A stretch of 8,480 nt of DNA from Arthrobacter sp. (GTDB lineage: Bacteria; Actinomycetota; Actinomycetes; Actinomycetales; Micrococcaceae), in NCBI GenBank assembly GCA_018260285.1, contig JAGLBH010000069.1, positions 1 to 8,480 on the forward strand, read 5' to 3'. Positions within the stretch are counted from its first letter, which is position 1. Each line of letters begins with the position of its first letter. The position numbers and the translations under genes were made by a program. Of the stretch, positions 5,610 through 8,480 are shown piece by piece. The notes below the pieces were generated by a model. It saw nothing but the letters and a program-made list of their open reading frames with translations. It searched no databases and was not told the DNA's origin.

Positions 5610-6497
5610 ATGAATCGAGCCTATCGCCCCCAGATCTTCGCCCACCGGGGCTCCAGCGCCATGTTCGCTGAGCACACAAAAGCCGCCTACCTCCAGGCGC
5701 TCGCGGACGGGGCGGACGGCGTGGAGTGCGACGTGCACCTCACCGCCGACGAAGAGGTGGTCCTCCTCCACGACTCCACCCTGGACCGCACCTCCAACGG
5801 CACCGGGCCCGTGGCCGAGCGGACCCTCGCCGAGCTCCGCGCGCTGGACTTCTCCTCGTGGAAGGGCGCGGCGATCCCCCCGGAGTACGGGACGACGGCG
5901 GAGCAGCTGCTCACCCTCGACGAGCTCCTCGACCTGCTGCAGACGGCGGGACGGCCCGTGCGGCTCGCGCTCGAGCTCAAGCACCCGAACCCGCAGGGGC
6001 TGCGCCTCGAGGAGCGCGTCCTGGCCCTCCTCATGCGCCGCGGCTGGGACCCCGAGAGCAGCGCCCTGCCCGCCCCGGACGGGGTGAGCACGGTGACGAT
6101 CGGGTTCATGAGCTTCGACCCGGACTCGGTGGAGCACCTCGCGCAGACCGTGGGGGAGGAGCACCTGTGCATGCTCGTGGAGCGGGTCGACGCCGCGAGC
6201 CTCACGGCCGGAAGCGACATGGGGCCGATCGCCGCCCAGGCCCTCCTGCGCCTCGTCCGCCGGGCCACGGCCCGGGGCGAGCGGCTCATCGAGGCGGGCC
6301 GCGCGGGGGTGGCGGGCCCCGGCGTCGACTACGTCCTGGCCTTCGAGGACCGGGTGCGGGGGTGGCTCGAGTCCGGGCGCGTGCTGCGCGTGTGGACGGT
6401 GGACGACCCGGAGCACGTGGAGCTCATGCGGAGCCTCGGGGTGCAGGAGATCACGACGAACCGCCCCGCGGAGGTGCGCCGCCAAATCGACACATGA
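5610..6497 (+). CDS. Glycerophosphodiester phosphodiesterase (GDPD family)
   Basis: This enzyme hydrolyses deacylated phospholipid diesters to sn-glycerol 3-phosphate and an alcohol, recycling membrane lipid headgroups. The 295-residue TIM-barrel protein keeps the catalytic set: H12-R13-G14, metal ligands E39 and D41 (VECDVH), catalytic H54 in LLHDSTLDRT, and metal ligand E122 in LELKHPN. The barrel's last strands appear as VWTVDDPEHV (261-270) and GVQEITTNRP (277-286). The usual PENT motif is AEHT (20-23) and the usual TDxP is TTNRP, both conservative. No signal peptide is present, so it should act in the cytoplasm. The frame is open well upstream, but homology begins at MNRAYRPQIFAHRG, so ATG 5610 is chosen; the adjacent in-frame GTG 5607 is equally possible. 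GGGAG lies only 4 nt before the ATG, a poor ribosome site. The GH15 gene follows after 25 nt, so they may form an operon. Confidence 0.9.
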   Translation: MNRAYRPQIFAHRGSSAMFAEHTKAAYLQALADGADGVECDVHLTADEEVVLLHDSTLDRTSNGTGPVAERTLAELRALDFSSWKGAAIPPEYGTTAEQLLTLDELLDLLQTAGRPVRLALELKHPNPQGLRLEERVLALLMRRGWDPESSALPAPDGVSTVTIGFMSFDPDSVEHLAQTVGEEHLCMLVERVDAASLTAGSDMGPIAAQALLRLVRRATARGERLIEAGRAGVAGPGVDYVLAFEDRVRGWLESGRVLRVWTVDDPEHVELMRSLGVQEITTNRPAEVRRQIDT

Positions 6498-6522
6498 GCC
6501 CGTGGTGTGCTGAGCTTTAACT

Positions 6523-8457
6523 ATGTCAACACCTATTGAGGATTACGCGCTTCTGTCCGACCAGCAGACCGGGGCACTCGTCTCCCGCCACGGCAGCGTG
6601 GACTGGCTGTGCTTTCCTCGATTCGACTCGCAGTCGGTCTTCGCCTCACTCCTGGGCAGCGAGGACCACGGCCGGTGGCAGCTGAGCCCGGCCCACTCCG
6701 AGGCCACGCCCGTCGAGTGGGCCTACATTCCGGGCACCTTCGTGGCCCAGACCCTCTGGAGCACGCCGGAGGGCGACGTGCGCGTCACCGACTTCATGCC
6801 CGTGGGGGACAAGCGCCCCTCGCTCGTGCGCCGCATCGAGGGCCTGAGCGGCAGCGTGGAGATGCGGCAGGACATCCGACTGCGGTTCGGCTACGGCCAG
6901 GTCATCCCGTGGGTCTCCCGCGCGAGCTCCGCCTCCGCGTACGCCGCTGAGGAAGTGGGCCAGGCCGCGGGCAGCGCCGTCCGCGAGGCCGCCTGGTACA
7001 TGGCCCAGAAGAACGTCACGAAGGACGAGGTGCTCCTCGCCATCGCCGGCCCGGACGCGATCATCCTCCGCGGGGACCACCTCCCCGTGGCCGACGGCAA
7101 CGCACACGTCGGCACCTTCACCGTGGCCGCCGGGGAGACGAAGGACCTCGAGCTCGTCTGGTTCCCCTCCCACGAGAGCGTCCCGGGACCGGTCGACGTC
7201 GACGCCGCCCTTGAGAAGACCACCGCGTACTGGAAGGAGTGGGTCTCCCGCGCCCGCGTCGAGGGCGACTACGGCCGTTTCGTGCGCCGCTCCCTCCTGA
7301 CCCTGCGCGCGCTGACCCACGAGGAGACCGGCGGCATCGTCGCCGCCCTCACGACGAGCCTGCCCGAGGAGTTCGGCGGCGGGCGCAACTGGGACTACCG
7401 CTTCTGCTGGCTGCGGGACGCCGCGCTCACCCTCGAGGCCATGATGAAGCACGGCTACGAGAGCGAGGCCATGGCCTGGCGCCAGTGGCTCCTGCGCGCC
7501 GTGGCCGGAGACCCGGACGACCTCCAGATCATGTACGGGATCGGCGGAGAGCGCGAGCTTCCCGAGCGCGAGCTGAGCCACCTCCCCGGCTACGAGAACT
7601 CCACCCCCGTGCGCATCGGCAACGGGGCGGTGGGCCAGTACCAGGCGGACGTCGTCGGCGAGGTCCTCGTGGTCCTCGAGAAGCTGCGCGAGATGGGCGT
7701 GGAGGAGGACATGTTCTCCTGGCCCCTGCAGCTCGCGCTCCTCGAGTTCGCGGAGAAGCACCTCGACGACCCCGACCACGGCATCTGGGAGATGCGCGGC
7801 GAGAAGAAGCAGTTCACCCACTCCCGCGTGATGCAGTGGGCCGCGTTCGACCGCGGCGTGCGGGCCGTGCGCGAGCACAACCTCCCCGGCCCCGTGGAGC
7901 GCTGGGAAGAGCTGCGCGACTACCTCTACGACGAGATCTGGGCCAAGGGGTTCAACAAGGAGCTCAACTCCTTCACGCAGACCTACGACAACACCGAGGT
8001 GGACGCCTCCCTCCTTGTCATCCCGCAGGTCGGGTTCCTGCCCTACGACGCCCCCGAGATGCTCGGCACCGTGGCCAAGATGGAGAAGGACCTCGTCAAC
8101 GAGGACGGTCTCATCCTGCGCTACCGCACGGAGAGCGGGCTCGACGGGCTCGAGCCCGGCGAGCACCCCTTCCTCGCCTGCTGCTTCTGGCTCGTGGAGC
8201 AGTACGCCTACTCCGGCCGGGTGGACGAGGCCAAGCAGCTCATGGACAAGCTCTGCGGGTACGCGAACGACATGCGCCTCATGGCCGAGGAGTACGCGAC
8301 CGACCGCCAGCGCATGGCCGGCAACTTCCCCCAGGCCTTCAGCCACCTGGGCCTCGTGCGGGCTGCTGACGCCCTCGTCGACGTCGGAGCCACGACGCTC
8401 AAGAAGCAGGGCGACGCCGACGATCCGGCCAACGCCGACGATCCGGCCGCGCGATGA
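6523..8457 (+). CDS. GH15 glycoside hydrolase (trehalase/glucoamylase-like)
   Basis: This 644-residue cytoplasmic protein belongs to glycoside hydrolase family 15. Actinobacterial members of this architecture include the mycobacterial trehalase, so trehalose or a short alpha-glucan is the likely substrate. Residues 5-240 form the trehalase-like N-terminal beta domain, opening with IEDYALLSDQQTGALVSRHG and DWLCFPRFDS. Residues about 245-615 form the (alpha/alpha)6 barrel with GGGRNWDYRFCWLRDAALTL (285-304), GYENSTPVRIGNGAVGQYQ (356-374), GIWEMRGEKKQFTHSRVMQW (420-439) and GNFPQAFSHL (600-609). E423 is the likely general acid, and E589 or E590 the likely base. There is no signal peptide. The ATG is the natural family start, but only a weak GAG precedes it, so expression may rely on coupling to the phosphodiesterase gene 25 nt upstream. 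The C-terminal tail carries a duplicated acidic hexapeptide. Family is certain; trehalase versus glucoamylase cannot be settled by reading alone. Confidence 0.92.
   Translation: MSTPIEDYALLSDQQTGALVSRHGSVDWLCFPRFDSQSVFASLLGSEDHGRWQLSPAHSEATPVEWAYIPGTFVAQTLWSTPEGDVRVTDFMPVGDKRPSLVRRIEGLSGSVEMRQDIRLRFGYGQVIPWVSRASSASAYAAEEVGQAAGSAVREAAWYMAQKNVTKDEVLLAIAGPDAIILRGDHLPVADGNAHVGTFTVAAGETKDLELVWFPSHESVPGPVDVDAALEKTTAYWKEWVSRARVEGDYGRFVRRSLLTLRALTHEETGGIVAALTTSLPEEFGGGRNWDYRFCWLRDAALTLEAMMKHGYESEAMAWRQWLLRAVAGDPDDLQIMYGIGGERELPERELSHLPGYENSTPVRIGNGAVGQYQADVVGEVLVVLEKLREMGVEEDMFSWPLQLALLEFAEKHLDDPDHGIWEMRGEKKQFTHSRVMQWAAFDRGVRAVREHNLPGPVERWEELRDYLYDEIWAKGFNKELNSFTQTYDNTEVDASLLVIPQVGFLPYDAPEMLGTVAKMEKDLVNEDGLILRYRTESGLDGLEPGEHPFLACCFWLVEQYAYSGRVDEAKQLMDKLCGYANDMRLMAEEYATDRQRMAGNFPQAFSHLGLVRAADALVDVGATTLKKQGDADDPANADDPAAR
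8414..8448 (+). repeat. Perfect 17-bp direct repeat in the GH15 tail
   Basis: A 17-bp unit at 8414-8430 recurs identically at 8432-8448, with an 18-bp period. It encodes DADDPA followed by NADDPA. The period is six codons, so the frame is kept. It lies beyond the catalytic barrel and is probably a recent slippage duplication. Confidence 0.9.
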
Positions 8458-8480
8458 CCGGCGGCCAGCCTTCCGCCGAG
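8454..8480 (+). CDS. Probable start of the next gene, cut by the window edge
   Basis: An ATG at 8454 overlaps the GH15 stop as ATGA, the usual arrangement for translationally coupled genes. Nine codons (MTGGQPSAE) run open to the window edge. No ribosome binding site is visible before it. The product cannot be identified from this much. It is called only because of the overlap geometry. Confidence 0.35.

Noticed and set aside
6646..8346. Long minus-strand open frame opposite the GH15 gene (566 codons)
   Set aside because: It is antisense to a clearly recognised enzyme and of low-complexity His/Val/Leu/Gly composition. It is a codon-bias shadow.

Overview
The window is very GC-rich with G/C-heavy third codon positions, GTG as well as ATG starts, and short gaps or overlaps between genes. 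This fits a high-GC Gram-positive actinobacterium, probably of the Micrococcales/Micrococcaceae type. The assignment is inferred from composition and protein flavour, not from a marker gene. Eight protein-coding genes are well supported, plus the first codons of a probable ninth at the right edge. I see no tRNA, rRNA, CRISPR array, insertion sequence or phage gene.

Left third (1-2533): the nitrogen/urea block. The 3' part of ureD, a urease accessory protein, enters from the left and is followed at once by a NiCoT-family nickel permease gene whose ribosome binding site lies inside the last codons of ureD. Facing them on the minus strand is a urea-transporter (UT family) gene. Its stop codon overlaps the stop codon of the nickel permease gene by 4 bp. 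Urea import, nickel import and urease maturation therefore sit together, and the urease structural genes are expected just to the left.

Middle (2534-5488, all minus strand): reading leftward, a DUF445 membrane-anchored protein, an uncharacterised glycine-zipper protein resembling the EcsC family, and a DeoR-type transcriptional regulator lead toward the urea transporter. The EcsC-like and deoR-type genes are only 8 nt apart and look co-transcribed. A 72-nt gap with a GC-rich dyad and a TANNNT -10-like box separates the regulator from the urea transporter, so the transporter may have its own, possibly leaderless, promoter.

Right part (5489-8480, plus strand): a 121-nt divergent intergenic region (5489-5609) carries a tandem 8-bp repeat that is also a dyad. 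It is followed by a cytoplasmic glycerophosphodiester phosphodiesterase, then 25 nt later a GH15 trehalase/glucoamylase-like hydrolase with a short duplicated acidic tail. The GH15 stop codon overlaps a candidate downstream start codon (ATGA) at the window edge.

Overall the region is ordinary chromosomal metabolism. I found no convincing new multi-gene system. The points most worth checking are the DeoR-type regulator and EcsC-like protein next to a urea transporter, and the unusual translation-start contexts.
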